NCBI RefSeq assembly: GCF_000744935.1
Contig: NZ_JQMW01000009.1
Coordinates: 62,001-126,000 of the forward strand
Source: Clostridium sp. KNHs214
GTDB taxonomy: Bacteria > Bacillota > Clostridia > Clostridiales > Clostridiaceae
Reading direction: 5' to 3'
DNA length: 64,000 nucleotides
The notes beneath the pieces are model-generated. The model did not search any database and had not been told where the DNA came from. It saw only the letters and a list, made by a program, of their open reading frames with translations. Position 1 is the stretch's first letter, and each line of letters begins with the position of its first letter. Positions 1 through 8,909 of this stretch are shown piece by piece. Both the position numbers and the translations under genes were made by a program.

Positions 1-2
1 TG

Positions 3-707
3 ACATTTAGTATAGTATTCAATGGAGCAATAAAGGATATAGTGAAATCTCCAAGGCCTATAGGTGAAGAAGGAATAAAATCTTTGCGCACTAAAACAGC
101 AACAGGATATTCTTTTCCAAGTGGACATACTCAAAACATCACAGTTCTATTTTCATGGTTAATGATAGAATTTAAAAACAAATGGCTTAATGTTTTAGGT
201 GTATTATTAATAATATTAGTAGCCACATCTAGAATGTATTTAGGTGTTCACTGGCCTAAGGACGTAATAGGGGGTATAGCTTTTGGCATAATAAGTGTTC
301 TAGTTGGAAATTATATATTTGACATAGAAGATATTAGAAAAAGAAATGTTGTTTTTATCTTTTTAATGGTCTTATCTTTAGTGGGAACTGTATTTTTCAA
401 AAGTACAGACTATTATAAAGCTACTGGAGTATTTTTAGGATTTTTTACAGGATATTTTGTAGAGAGCAGCTATATAAAATTTAGCGTAAAAGCCGCTACT
501 ACTAAAAATATAGCTAAGATATTATTAGGTCTTGTGGGAGTTATAGCAATAAGAATATTTATGAAGAGAATACTTCCAGCAGATAATTATGGAGATATAT
601 TAAGATACTTTGCCATGGGTTTTTGGTGTACGGCAGGAGCTCCATATTTGTTTTTAAAGTTTAACTTAGCGGAAAAAGAATTTAAAACTATGAAGAATGT
701 GAACTAA
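3..707 (+). CDS. PAP2-family membrane phosphatase, 5' end outside window
   Basis: The reading frame is open from base 3, so the true start lies upstream of the window; the GTG at 42 is only an internal codon. The PAP2 (phosphatidic acid phosphatase 2 / undecaprenyl-PP phosphatase-like) signature is present in order: K-x6-RP just before and after base 42, PSGH about 25 codons later, and SR-x5-H-x3-D (SRMYLGVHWPKD). Several hydrophobic segments follow. The family removes phosphate from lipid phosphates or pyrophosphates at the membrane; the substrate cannot be told from sequence. The long C-terminal membrane extension after the catalytic motifs resembles clostridial PAP2 proteins. Confidence 0.85.
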   Translation, partial: TFSIVFNGAIKDIVKSPRPIGEEGIKSLRTKTATGYSFPSGHTQNITVLFSWLMIEFKNKWLNVLGVLLIILVATSRMYLGVHWPKDVIGGIAFGIISVLVGNYIFDIEDIRKRNVVFIFLMVLSLVGTVFFKSTDYYKATGVFLGFFTGYFVESSYIKFSVKAATTKNIAKILLGLVGVIAIRIFMKRILPADNYGDILRYFAMGFWCTAGAPYLFLKFNLAEKEFKTMKNVN

Positions 708-820
708 ATGAAAAAGAAGAAAAGTTTATAGAGTAGATATAGACTTTATAAAAAAGAAAAAATTAAAAATATAGCATAGAAAAGAGAATTAAAAATATAG
801 AATAGAAAAGAGGATTGAAT

Positions 821-1708
821 ATGCTGGAATTTCAGGATTTGTCTAAATATACCCTAGAGGAAAAGGAAGAAATAATAATAAATAGATATAAAAAACAATT
901 AAAATTTGCAGGCAAAAAGCATGGAATTGTAAAGAAGATAAGCAGTATTAACAACAACAGCAAGCCTAATCCAGAAAGACTTTGTGTAGTGGAGGGCATA
1001 TGGGGAGTTACTATGCTTTTAGAGCATAATATACGTATAAAGTATCTTTTGGTATGCCCTGAGGATATATATACTGTAGAAGCTCAAAGGCTTATAGATC
1101 AGTGTATAAATATATCTGAAAATTCCTTTGTGGTGTCTAAGAAGGTTTTTGACACTGTCAGTGAAAAAGGAAATGCTCAGGGTCTTTTATGTGTAGGATA
1201 TATGAACAGCTATACTTTTGAGGATATACCTGTAAAGAAGAATAATGTAGTAGCAATTTTAGATGGATTAGAGATTCCGGGAAATGTAGGAACCATACTT
1301 AGAAGTTCTGATGCCACAAAAATAGATGCGGTAATTATAAATAATAGAAAAACCAGATTAAATCATCCCAAATTAATAAGAAGCAGCATGGGAGCATGTT
1401 TTAGCGTACCAATTATAGATAGCAATTTTGAAGAAACCAATAATTGGCTTCGTGAAAAAGGCTTTAAAACTATTTTTACAGATACAGATGCTAAGAATCA
1501 GTATTTTCAACTAGATTATAGTGGAAGAATTGCCATTGTGGTAGGCAGTGAAAGATATGGCATATCTGAAGGCTGGTATCAGGAGGATTATAGTGCTATT
1601 GCCATTCCAATGCTGGGTGATTGTGATTCATTAAATGTGGGCATTGCCACAACTATAGTATTGTATGAATCTGCACTAAAAAATAAGGGGATATTAGTTA
1701 GAAAATAA
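821..1708 (+). CDS. TrmH/SpoU-family RNA 2'-O-methyltransferase
   Basis: SPOUT-class rRNA/tRNA ribose methyltransferase of about 295 residues. The C-terminal half carries the three SpoU motifs: NVGTILRSSDA, then VVGSERYGIS, then IPMLGDCDSLNVGIA with the AdoMet-knot glycine and SLNV segment. The N-terminal ~120 residues form the substrate-binding domain usual in this family (IxSINNNSKPNPERLCVVEG). The ATG at 821 is preferred over the TTG at 815 because GAGGA lies about seven bases before it and directly abuts the TTG. The methylated RNA position cannot be predicted. A palindromic repeat follows the stop. Confidence 0.85.
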   Translation: MLEFQDLSKYTLEEKEEIIINRYKKQLKFAGKKHGIVKKISSINNNSKPNPERLCVVEGIWGVTMLLEHNIRIKYLLVCPEDIYTVEAQRLIDQCINISENSFVVSKKVFDTVSEKGNAQGLLCVGYMNSYTFEDIPVKKNNVVAILDGLEIPGNVGTILRSSDATKIDAVIINNRKTRLNHPKLIRSSMGACFSVPIIDSNFEETNNWLREKGFKTIFTDTDAKNQYFQLDYSGRIAIVVGSERYGISEGWYQEDYSAIAIPMLGDCDSLNVGIATTIVLYESALKNKGILVRK

Positions 1709-1748
1709 TTTAAATCTACATAACATAGCTAACTATTCTCTCTGAAAT

Positions 1749-1852
1749 AAAGGGGCTGTCGCATTAAGAAATTTACATATAATATACTGTTTTGCAAGCT
1801 TAAACTTAACACAATATATTGTAGTATTTATTTTTAGTGCAACAGCCCTTTT
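1749..1852. repeat. Palindromic dispersed repeat, family 1, copy A
   Basis: About 104 bp with terminal inverted repeats (left AAAGGGGCTGTCGCATTAAG, right ends in GTGCAACAGCCCTTT). Its reverse complement matches the copies at 7798-7897 and 24772-24865 nearly base for base. It lies between the convergent trmH-like and ung genes, so it may also act as a two-way terminator. Confidence 0.8.
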
Positions 1853-1888
1853 ATTTATAATCTTTATTAAATTGTTAAATATTTTTTA

Positions 1889-2566
1889 TTAAATATTTTC
1901 TATCTGCCAATCTACAGGTTCTTTTCCTATACTTTTTAGAAAGCTATTAGTTTTAGAAAATGGCCTGCTGCCAAAGAAACCTCTTGATGCAGAAAGAGGA
2001 CTTGGGTGAGGGGACTTTACTATATAGTGTTTGGGATTATTTATAATGCTAAGTTTAGATTGAGCGTTGCTTCCCCAAAGAATGAACACTATAGGATCCT
2101 CTCGCATATTTAGCAGTTCTATTACTTTGTCAGTAAAATATTCCCAGCCGACACCTTTATGAGAATTTGCTTGTGCTGCCCTTACGGTTAGTACAGTATT
2201 TAAAAGCATAACACCTTGATCTGACCACTTCTTTAAATAACCGTTATTTGGTATATAATAACCTAAGTCTTCTCTAAGTTCTTTAAATATATTTACTAAA
2301 GAAGGAGGAGACTGAACCCCTGGTTTTACAGAAAAACTTAAACCATGAGCTTGATTAGGGCCATGATAAGGGTCTTGCCCTAAAACAACAACTTTTACAT
2401 CCTTATAAGCAGTATAGTGAAGGGCATTAAAAATATCGTACATATTGGGGTAAATTTTTTTAGTCTTATATTCTCTTATTAAAAATTGTCTTAGTTTTAA
2501 ATAATATTCTTTTTGAAATTCATCTTTTAATAATTCTTGCCAATCATTTTTTAAAATCTCTTTCAT
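1889..2566 (-). CDS. ung: Uracil-DNA glycosylase, family 1
   Basis: Removes uracil from DNA in base-excision repair. The product is about 225 residues, normal for Ung. It contains [18 protein letters not shown] (the Asp of QDPYH activates the water) and the [13 protein letters not shown] leucine-loop motif near the C terminus. The start at 2566 (MKEILKNDW) is chosen because an ATGGGTGAT ribosome-binding region precedes it; a longer frame starting at 2584 would include this SD. It faces the trmH-like gene across a palindromic repeat. Confidence 0.95.
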   Translation of the reverse strand: MKEILKNDWQELLKDEFQKEYYLKLRQFLIREYKTKKIYPNMYDIFNALHYTAYKDVKVVVLGQDPYHGPNQAHGLSFSVKPGVQSPPSLVNIFKELREDLGYYIPNNGYLKKWSDQGVMLLNTVLTVRAAQANSHKGVGWEYFTDKVIELLNMREDPIVFILWGSNAQSKLSIINNPKHYIVKSPHPSPLSASRGFFGSRPFSKTNSFLKSIGKEPVDWQIENI

Positions 2567-2628
2567 ACTATCACCCATGAACATTATAACATAAAAAATA
2601 TTAGAGATAGATTGTAATTATGGAATAA

Positions 2629-3144
2629 TTAGCTCCTAAATATTTCATGTTTAGGAGGAGTGAAAGTAAATATTGCAAATAAGGCTATAAGTATAAGAAT
2701 AAATATTAAAGATAGTTTTTCTAGTAATGGAAAGGATTTTTCACAGGTCATTAATTTATAGCTTACTATTTGACACACAATACATCCTATAATGTAAATA
2801 GATATATCTATGAATAAAATAGAATGATTTGTAAATGCTGTATAAGTATAAAATATTATTACTATCATAAGTTCAAGACACAATATACCCGCAGCTTTTC
2901 CAAGCCAATAATTATTCACGTAATTTTTTACTATAGGATATTCTATTAAAGAAAATATAAGCAAAGAAAAGAAACCTAATTTTAGATGTTCCCACACACT
3001 CTCATTCACAGGACTAAATATTCCAACTATAGGATTTTGTCCTGACCACTCATAGGTAAAATGAAGTAAGGAACCAACTACTATCATAATAATAGCCCCT
3101 ATGATGATAAGCCATAGTATTAGATTATTTACATCTTTAATCAT
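2629..3144 (-). CDS. Integral membrane protein, DUF6512-like
   Basis: A 171-residue protein with about five hydrophobic segments. The only strongly marked polar stretch is FSPVNESVWEHLKLGFF between the first two membrane segments, which I associate with the DUF6512 family of uncharacterised clostridial membrane proteins. There are no catalytic motifs. The ATG is preceded by AAAGGAGG. Its upstream region faces the GntR regulator gene but the two are not obviously linked. Function unknown. Confidence 0.7.
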   Translation of the reverse strand: MIKDVNNLILWLIIIGAIIMIVVGSLLHFTYEWSGQNPIVGIFSPVNESVWEHLKLGFFSLLIFSLIEYPIVKNYVNNYWLGKAAGILCLELMIVIIFYTYTAFTNHSILFIDISIYIIGCIVCQIVSYKLMTCEKSFPLLEKLSLIFILILIALFAIFTFTPPKHEIFRS

Positions 3145-3246
3145 TTTCCCAAAACCTCCTTTGAGAAAAATATATTATACATATTATACAAAAATGCCAT
3201 AAAACTACAATGAATGTATAAAACTAATGAAAATTTTTATAATTAG

Positions 3247-3300
3247 TTGACTATTGCATATATACTGTATATAATATATATATACAGTATATATGCAATA
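3247..3300 (+). promoter_or_regulatory. Promoter overlapped by a 22-bp-arm palindrome (likely GntR operator)
   Basis: TTGACT (3247-3252), a 17-base spacer and TATAAT (3270-3275) form a good sigma-A promoter. A near-perfect palindrome (arms beginning TATTGCATATATACTG) spans 3252-3300, covering spacer, -10 box and start point. It lies about 170 bp before the GntR/YtrA-type regulator, so autoregulation by that protein is likely (inference). Confidence 0.7.
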
Positions 3301-3470
3301 CACACATTGAATGAAATACATAGATTCTAATAAACTAAGGAAGTTGTTGTTTAAGGATATAGTTGGGGTTCATTTTCGTAAAAGATGTGAATATTGCAGT
3401 AAGTATCCATGGAATAAATTGAATCTAATTATAGATTGAATCTAATTATAAAATGTAAGGAGTAATGAAT

Positions 3471-3836
3471 ATGAACATAATAATATCCAATGCTTCTGAC
3501 AAAGCAATTTATCAACAAATTGTAGACCAGATAAAGGCAGCGGTAATAAAAGAAGAGGTAGACATAGGTGAAGCTTTGCCATCTATAAGAAATTTAGCAA
3601 AGGAACTGAATATAAGCGTTATAACTACAAAAAGAGCTTATGAAGAGTTGGAAAGGGAGGGATATATAGAGACAGTTCCGGGAAAAGGAAGTTTTGTGGC
3701 GGCACAAAAGGATGAGTTATTGAAGGAAAAGAAAATGAAGATAATTGAGGATAAGCTTCAAAAAGTAATAGATGATAGTAAGATTATGGGGCTATCTTTA
3801 GAAGAACTATTAGAAATGATTAAGTTACTTTATTAA
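3471..3836 (+). CDS. GntR-family transcriptional regulator, YtrA subfamily
   Basis: About 121 residues: an N-terminal winged helix (IYQQIVDQIKAAV... LPSIRNLAKELNIS, then TTKRAYEELEREGYI and GKGSFVA) and a short C-terminal helical dimerisation tail. This is the YtrA layout, which lacks a ligand domain. The ATG at 3471 is eight bases after AAGGAG and is preferred over 3465. YtrA proteins repress neighbouring ABC transporter operons, and here the ABC genes at 4283-6612 follow in the same direction. A 315-bp hairpin element separates regulator from transporter. A 17-bp direct repeat (TTGAATCTAATTATA core) lies just before the SD. Confidence 0.88.
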   Translation: MNIIISNASDKAIYQQIVDQIKAAVIKEEVDIGEALPSIRNLAKELNISVITTKRAYEELEREGYIETVPGKGSFVAAQKDELLKEKKMKIIEDKLQKVIDDSKIMGLSLEELLEMIKLLY

Positions 3837-3905
3837 AAATTTATAATAAACAAGTAAATTTAAAATATAAACTATTAAGTAAATTTAAAATATAAAACGT
3901 ATATT

Positions 3906-4220
3906 ATGATTAAACCACAATAAGGTATAATGTGATGAAATTATGAAATTTCTCCTCCATGACTTGCATAAGAGCTAGGAACAATAAATTTAATTTAAGA
4001 AATTCTAATCTTTTAGCCATATAAAATTATCTAACGCTCACATTCAGCGTCCTGCCTCAGGTTCGCTAGCCTGGCGTCCTTGCCAGGCTTACGATAATTT
4101 TATCTGTCTAAAAGAAGAATTTCTAAAATTAAATTTAAACAGTTCCTTCGCTTCTTATGCAAGTCATTCCAGAGAAATTTCATAATTCAGGTAATGTAAT
4201 GCTTTTTGTGGGATAATCAT
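3906..4220. repeat. Giant-hairpin dispersed element, family 2, long copy 1
   Basis: 315 bp bounded by ATGATTAAACCACAA and TTGTGGGATAATCAT. The two halves are reverse complements over almost their whole length, including a GC-richer core around CAGGTTCGCTAGCCTGG. An almost identical 315-bp copy lies at 35351-35665, and internally shortened copies are at 11752-11897 and 26788-26872. There is no open reading frame, so it is a MITE-like non-autonomous element. The sequence ATATT directly left of the element recurs at its right end, a possible target duplication. Confidence 0.85.
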
Positions 4221-4282
4221 ATTATTTGTTTATAAAATTTAAAAATTAAAATCTGAGCAGATTAGAATGGAGGAGTATTAAA

Positions 4283-5152
4283 ATGGAGAATATTTTAGAA
4301 ATAAAAAATGTAACAAAAGAATATAAAAACTTTACATTAAAAAACATAAACTTTAATTTGCCCAAGGGGTATATCATGGGATTTATAGGGCCCAATGGAG
4401 CAGGAAAAAGCACTACTATAAAGTTAGTTATGAATCTTATAAGAAAAAATTCCGGAGAAATAAAGATATTTGGTCTTGATCATATAAAGCATGAAAAAAC
4501 TATAAAAGATAGGATAGGTTTTGTTTATGATGAAAATTACTATTATGAAGATTTAACTATAAATGAAATTAGAAATATAATAAAACCTTTTTATTCTAAA
4601 TGGAGCGATGAAGTTTTCAACAAATATATAAAAGATTTTAATTTAAATCCAAAGTGCAAAATAAAGTCTCTATCTAAAGGAATGAAAACTAAATTTGCTT
4701 TAGCAGTAGCCTTAAGTCATCAAGCAGAATTTATAGTAATGGATGAACCTACAGCAGGATTAGATCCTATATTTAGAAGAGAAATATTGGATATCTTATA
4801 TGATTTAATACAGGATGAACAAAGAAGTATATTTTTCTCAACACATATAACTACAGATATAGAAAAAATATCGGATTATATAACTTTCATAAACAATGGT
4901 GAAATAATATTTTCTAAAGAAAAAGATGAGATATTGGAAAAATATGCATTAGTTAAGGGTACTAGAGAAATTGCAAAGGATATAATAAACGGGGGAAATA
5001 GAGAACAATTCATAGGAATAAAAGAAAATAGTTTTGGTTTTGAAGGCATTACTATGGATAAAGAAGGTGCAAGAAGAAAATATGGAGATAAGATAATAAT
5101 AGAGAAACCAAGCCTTGAGGATATAATGCTATATACAGTGAGGGGGGCATAA
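4283..5152 (+). CDS. ABC transporter ATP-binding protein (YtrB-like)
   Basis: Cytoplasmic ATPase of an ABC-2 type exporter, 289 residues. Walker A is GPNGAGKST, the signature is LSKGMKTK (a variant of LSGGQ typical of this subfamily), Walker B is FIVMDEPTAGLDP and the H-loop is STH. The C-terminal ~70 residues are the extra domain seen in YtrB/EcsA-like ATPases. The SD is ATGGAGGAG. The permease gene starts two bases after its stop. It probably belongs to the operon of the GntR regulator at 3471, although a hairpin element now lies between them. Substrate unknown. Confidence 0.9.
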   Translation: MENILEIKNVTKEYKNFTLKNINFNLPKGYIMGFIGPNGAGKSTTIKLVMNLIRKNSGEIKIFGLDHIKHEKTIKDRIGFVYDENYYYEDLTINEIRNIIKPFYSKWSDEVFNKYIKDFNLNPKCKIKSLSKGMKTKFALAVALSHQAEFIVMDEPTAGLDPIFRREILDILYDLIQDEQRSIFFSTHITTDIEKISDYITFINNGEIIFSKEKDEILEKYALVKGTREIAKDIINGGNREQFIGIKENSFGFEGITMDKEGARRKYGDKIIIEKPSLEDIMLYTVRGA

Positions 5153-5154
5153 GA

Positions 5155-5778
5155 ATGTTTAATTTAATTAGAAAGGATATGCTGCATGAAAAAAAGTATA
5201 TAAAGACTAGCTTAATTATGATTGCTTTTGTTTTATTTTTTTTAAAAGATTTAAAAAACAATGGGGTATATTTTCTTGTAGCTTTTGTTATCTTATATTC
5301 TATATTAGGATCAGTAGATATAGTTGAGGAAAGACAAAAGGTAGGATATATAATAAATTCTCTTCCAGTTACAAGAAAAGAAATAGTCATGAGTAAATAT
5401 TTAAAGCTAATAATTATAACACCTATAATAATATTTATATTAGTTGGATTATCTAGAATACTTCAAAGGTTTGGAATAGCTCCGCTTGAATTCAAAACGG
5501 CTGTATATATGTTTTCTATTATTATTGCAATTTACTCTATAAATTATTTGTTTTATTTTACTTTTGGAGCAAAAATTTCTGCTATGATGCAAATTATAAT
5601 TTACGTATTAGTTTGGAGTTTCTCTTTTACATTTTTGGTAGAGTTGTCACAAAAGGGGTTTATGAATTTGATAGATAGATGGAATGAGTATGTGGGGGTA
5701 ATTTTTGCTTCTTCAATTATAATTTTTGCAGCATGTGGCAGCTTAGCAATAAAGCTATATGAGAGAAAAGATATTTAA
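5155..5778 (+). CDS. ABC-2 family transporter permease (first of pair)
   Basis: Six hydrophobic segments in 207 residues, beginning MFNLIRKDMLHEKKY. The second permease at 5959 begins MINLIRKDLIIVKKS, so the two are paralogues. Both also share a cytoplasmic stretch (INSLPVTRKEIVMSKYLKL here) after the second or third membrane segment, typical of ABC-2 permeases. It follows the ATPase gene with a two-base gap and a GGGGGG ribosome-binding site. The two permeases probably form a heterodimer with the ATPase at 4283. Substrate unknown. Confidence 0.8.
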   Translation: MFNLIRKDMLHEKKYIKTSLIMIAFVLFFLKDLKNNGVYFLVAFVILYSILGSVDIVEERQKVGYIINSLPVTRKEIVMSKYLKLIIITPIIIFILVGLSRILQRFGIAPLEFKTAVYMFSIIIAIYSINYLFYFTFGAKISAMMQIIIYVLVWSFSFTFLVELSQKGFMNLIDRWNEYVGVIFASSIIIFAACGSLAIKLYERKDI

Positions 5779-5897
5779 TATTAAAGAGAGTCAAGAAAGG
5801 TGTTTATTTTATGAGTAAAATTGCAAGGTATAAATAAGATTTAGTTTTATTTCATATAGAAAATATGTATTGATGAATATTAGTGTATTAATTGACT

Positions 5898-5996
5898 AGG
5901 AGGTGAAGTTTATTGGGAGTTTGGTTATTACAATGCATTCTCTCAGTAAAGATAAAAGATGATAAATTTAATAAGAAAAGACCTTATTATAGTTAA
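5898..5996 (+). promoter_or_regulatory. Upstream ORF with strong SD overlapping the second permease start
   Basis: AGGAGGTGA (5898-5906) serves a TTG at 5913, giving a 27-codon frame that ends at 5996, inside the permease gene in another frame. The permease ATG at 5959 has no SD of its own, so translational coupling is plausible. The last ~45 bases before the ATG (TGCATTCTCTCAGTAAAGAT) are related to the segment just before cysK (25840-25883). Confidence 0.45.
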
Positions 5997-6612
5997 GAAA
6001 AGTATTATTATATTTATTTTATTGTTAATACCAATTACTTATGGATGCTATAAGCTTTCTAATTTTTTTAATTTTCTTGCTTATGTTTTTATAATATTTT
6101 TTATGAGCTATTTTACATTTACCTTTATGGAAAGCTTTAAATATGCAAAGGAGACTTTGATAGTAAATAGCCTTCCTATAAAAAGGGAAGAAATAGTTAT
6201 GCATAAATATTTGATGCTTATATTGTATGTTTTAATATTTGGAGTTGTAGTTATGCTAGAGACAACACTTCTTAAGCTTTTTAAAGTAGCTGGGGGAAGT
6301 GTGGCTAGTCCTTGGACTATAGTAGTAAGTTTAACATTAAGCTTTATTGTATTTTCATTTTACAATCCATTTTCTATAAATAATACTTCAGGTGCACAAA
6401 AGTTAAATAGCATAATATATATTTTTGTATTAGTAGTTCCTGGAATAATGAAAAAGGTACTAGCAACTTCAATGGGTGAGAAAGTTTTGACCTTAATTGT
6501 GAGTATAAAAAATATAAACCTTGTACATTTATTCTTTCTATGTATAGGTATTTTATTTTACTTTATATCTTTTGGAATATGTACTAAAATATATAAGTTA
6601 AAGGATTTTTAA
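5959..6612 (+). CDS. ABC-2 family transporter permease (second of pair)
   Basis: 217 residues with about six membrane segments, paralogous to the protein at 5155 (shared N-terminal NLIRKD...KK and internal VNSLPIKREEIVMHKYLML). It is separated from the first permease by 180 bp. The start ATG lacks a recognisable SD but is supported by the match to its paralogue; a short upstream ORF with a very strong SD overlaps it. It likely completes the exporter with the ATPase at 4283. Confidence 0.8.
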   Translation: MINLIRKDLIIVKKSIIIFILLLIPITYGCYKLSNFFNFLAYVFIIFFMSYFTFTFMESFKYAKETLIVNSLPIKREEIVMHKYLMLILYVLIFGVVVMLETTLLKLFKVAGGSVASPWTIVVSLTLSFIVFSFYNPFSINNTSGAQKLNSIIYIFVLVVPGIMKKVLATSMGEKVLTLIVSIKNINLVHLFFLCIGILFYFISFGICTKIYKLKDF

Positions 6613-6691
6613 TTGATAATTGTCAACAAGTAACCATTATCAATTTCTATGAATATAATGAGGTTATAATGATATACTGGGGATGTTTTGA

Positions 6692-7720
6692 ATGTTAACT
6701 GCTGATGCGGTGTTTGAAGGTGGCGGAATAAAAGCCATTGGACTTGTAGGGGCTTTATGCTGCTTGGAAGGAAAAGGATATAAGTGGAATAGAGTGGCTG
6801 GTACGTCAGCTGGAGCAATGATTGCATCTATGGTAGCAGCAGGATATAAAGGGGAAGAAATGAAAAACATAATCCAAAATATTAATTACAAGGATTTCCG
6901 AGATAGTAGAGCATCCAAAATTAAAATTGTAAAAATGATTAATTTTTTCAAGGATAAAGGAGCATATACTGGTGATCCTATTGAAAAATATATATACCAT
7001 CTATTAAAGGCTAAGGGAAAAGTAAAATTTAAAGATATATGGGGTAATTCAGGTTCAAAGCTAAAAATTGTTGCAGCGGATATTACTAAAAATGATATGC
7101 TGATACTTCCAGATGATTTAGTTAAATACAATATAAATCCAAAGGAATTTGAAATAGCCAGGGCTGTAAGAATGAGTATTGGAATTCCTTTTTTCTTTAA
7201 ACCTATAAAACTTAAATACAATAAATTAAATAATAAAAGAGATAAGGAAAATAAAACAATATTAAATTATAAATATATTAGTGATTACAAAGACAGTATT
7301 AATAATCATGAAAAAAGCATCGATTATAAAGGAAACATTAGTTATATTGTAGATGGAGGAATTTTAAGCAATTTTCCTGTATGGATATTTGATATAGAAG
7401 GAAGCCCTAGGTGGCCTACTTTTGGATTTAAATTAGTAGAAAAAGAATTAACCCATACTGCTTCAGGTAAAAAGGATTTTACTTCTTATACTCTAGATGT
7501 GATAAATACTTTACTAAACAGAAATGAAATGAGATACATAAGAGATAAGGATCTAGTGAGAACTATATCCATTCCCACATTGGGGGTAAAAACTACAGAA
7601 TTTAATTTAAGCCAAGAAAAAAATCAACAATTATTTGATTCTGGATACATTGCAGCAGAAAAATTTATGGGCAGATGGGATTTTGATAGGTATATAAGAT
7701 TTTATAGAAAATCTATTTGA
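6692..7720 (+). CDS. Patatin-like phospholipase
   Basis: Predicted cytoplasmic acyl hydrolase of 342 residues with a Ser-Asp dyad. It has the oxyanion glycine motif EGGGIKAIG at residues ~9-17, the nucleophile elbow GTSAG at ~38-42 and the DGG aspartate motif (YIVDGGILSNFPV) at ~225. A Lys/Asn-rich insert of ~45 residues precedes the DGG motif and is longer than in most bacterial patatins. It probably acts on membrane lipids; no partner gene is evident. A weak GGGGATG ribosome-binding site precedes the ATG. Confidence 0.88.
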   Translation: MLTADAVFEGGGIKAIGLVGALCCLEGKGYKWNRVAGTSAGAMIASMVAAGYKGEEMKNIIQNINYKDFRDSRASKIKIVKMINFFKDKGAYTGDPIEKYIYHLLKAKGKVKFKDIWGNSGSKLKIVAADITKNDMLILPDDLVKYNINPKEFEIARAVRMSIGIPFFFKPIKLKYNKLNNKRDKENKTILNYKYISDYKDSINNHEKSIDYKGNISYIVDGGILSNFPVWIFDIEGSPRWPTFGFKLVEKELTHTASGKKDFTSYTLDVINTLLNRNEMRYIRDKDLVRTISIPTLGVKTTEFNLSQEKNQQLFDSGYIAAEKFMGRWDFDRYIRFYRKSI

Positions 7721-7797
7721 ATGTTCCTAAATAAAGTAGAAATAATTAATAAAAGCTTTAGTCATTGATAAATATATGAGTAATTAATGTTTAATTA

Positions 7798-7897
7798 AGG
7801 GGGAGGTCGCACTAAGAATAAATACTACGATATATTGTGTTAACTTTAAACTTGCAAAACAATATATTGCATGGGAACTCCTTAATGCGACAGCCAC
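7798..7897. repeat. Palindromic dispersed repeat, family 1, copy B
   Basis: About 100 bp matching the reverse complement of copy A (1749-1852), including TAAATACTACGATATATTGTG and the right end CTTAATGCGACAGCC. The left tip is eroded (GGGAGGTCGC instead of GGGCTGTCGC). It fills the space between the convergent patatin and oxidoreductase genes and abuts the stop codon of the latter. Confidence 0.8.
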
Positions 7898-7899
7898 TT

Positions 7900-8868
7900 C
7901 TATCTAAGTACACACCTATTTTTAGCTGATAGGCACTTGCTGCACATTAGGCATTTTGGCTCATAAGAATAATCATTTTTAAACTTAGTTATAATATCTG
8001 GTTCGCAAATTAAAGGTCTACAAAGGGAAAAATATTGTATGTTAGTTGAGTTTAAAATATCTGTCATGCTTTTTTGGCTTCGATTTCCTCCAACTAATAT
8101 TAGAGCACAATCCACTTCTTTTGATATTTCCGCGGCTTCGGTTTTAAAGAAGTTTTCATCTTTTCTAGTCCCTGTGTTAGGTCCTGTTATTTCTATAGAA
8201 TCTATCCCTAATTTGTCTAATTCTATACATAAGGATTTACAATTTTCAAAAGCTTGTCTATCTTCTTTTAAATTTCCACAGTTCATTTTTATGCTAATGT
8301 GAAAATCATCTCCTGATTTTTCCCTTATGGAGTTATATATTTCAAAAACCATCTTGTCTTTACAGTAGCAATCTAAGCTGCTATGTGGGTCGTGAATTTG
8401 GATGCCGTCAAACCCAGCCTTTTTAGCCCTTTCCGCTGCAGCAAGGAAGTTATCTACCACATAGTTTTTTACTTTATTATTGATAAAGTCTTTGCTTAGA
8501 CTTTTTCCAGTATTATTTTTATTATTTAACTCATCTAAGTATTTCTCTATAGAACCTCTATAAATTATTTGAAGCAGTATTTTAGTGCCATAACTGTGTA
8601 TTATTTGAGTAAGTTTTTTATACTCATCTATAAAAGAATCATCATATACTCCCATCATTTTAGGGGAAGGATGTTCACCAGCAGTTATATAGGTGTATCC
8701 AGTTATTATAAGCCCCACACCTCCTTTAGCTAAATCTTCATAGATGCTGTACACTTCTTCAGTCATATGGCCATCTTCAGTGTTCCTTCCTTCATAGGTG
8801 GCAGAACGAAAGAATCTGTTTTTTAACTCCATATTTTTAATTTTAGTTTTGTCAAATAAAGATAACAT
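7900..8868 (-). CDS. NADH:flavin oxidoreductase (Old Yellow Enzyme family), shortened
   Basis: TIM-barrel FMN enzyme of 322 residues. It begins SLFDKTKIKNMELKNRFFRSAT, the usual OYE opening; GFDGIQIH and the C-terminal phosphate-binding region (ALILVGGNRS, then SLCRPLICEPD) are present. A C-terminal cysteine cluster (CLMCSKCLSAKNRC) resembles the Fe-S site seen in 2,4-dienoyl-CoA reductase relatives, but no second domain follows. After QIH the normally conserved segment that includes the FLSP...RTDEYGGS stretch is missing (it reads DPHSSLDCYCKDKMVFEIYNS in shortened form). Activity is therefore uncertain. Substrate unknown. Confidence 0.82.
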   Translation of the reverse strand: MLSLFDKTKIKNMELKNRFFRSATYEGRNTEDGHMTEEVYSIYEDLAKGGVGLIITGYTYITAGEHPSPKMMGVYDDSFIDEYKKLTQIIHSYGTKILLQIIYRGSIEKYLDELNNKNNTGKSLSKDFINNKVKNYVVDNFLAAAERAKKAGFDGIQIHDPHSSLDCYCKDKMVFEIYNSIREKSGDDFHISIKMNCGNLKEDRQAFENCKSLCIELDKLGIDSIEITGPNTGTRKDENFFKTEAAEISKEVDCALILVGGNRSQKSMTDILNSTNIQYFSLCRPLICEPDIITKFKNDYSYEPKCLMCSKCLSAKNRCVLR

Positions 8869-8909
8869 AATAACACATCCTTTTTAATAGTAGTAATTCA
8901 ACAAAAAAA

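Noticed and set aside
4030-4110. tRNA or structured RNA in the GC-richer centre of the hairpin element
   Set aside because: The GGTTCGC-like stretch recalls a T-loop, but no acceptor or anticodon stem fits and it is part of the larger palindrome.
5052-5390. 112-codon minus-strand ORF
   Set aside because: It lies opposite two ABC genes and has no SD; it is a mirror of their hydrophobic coding.
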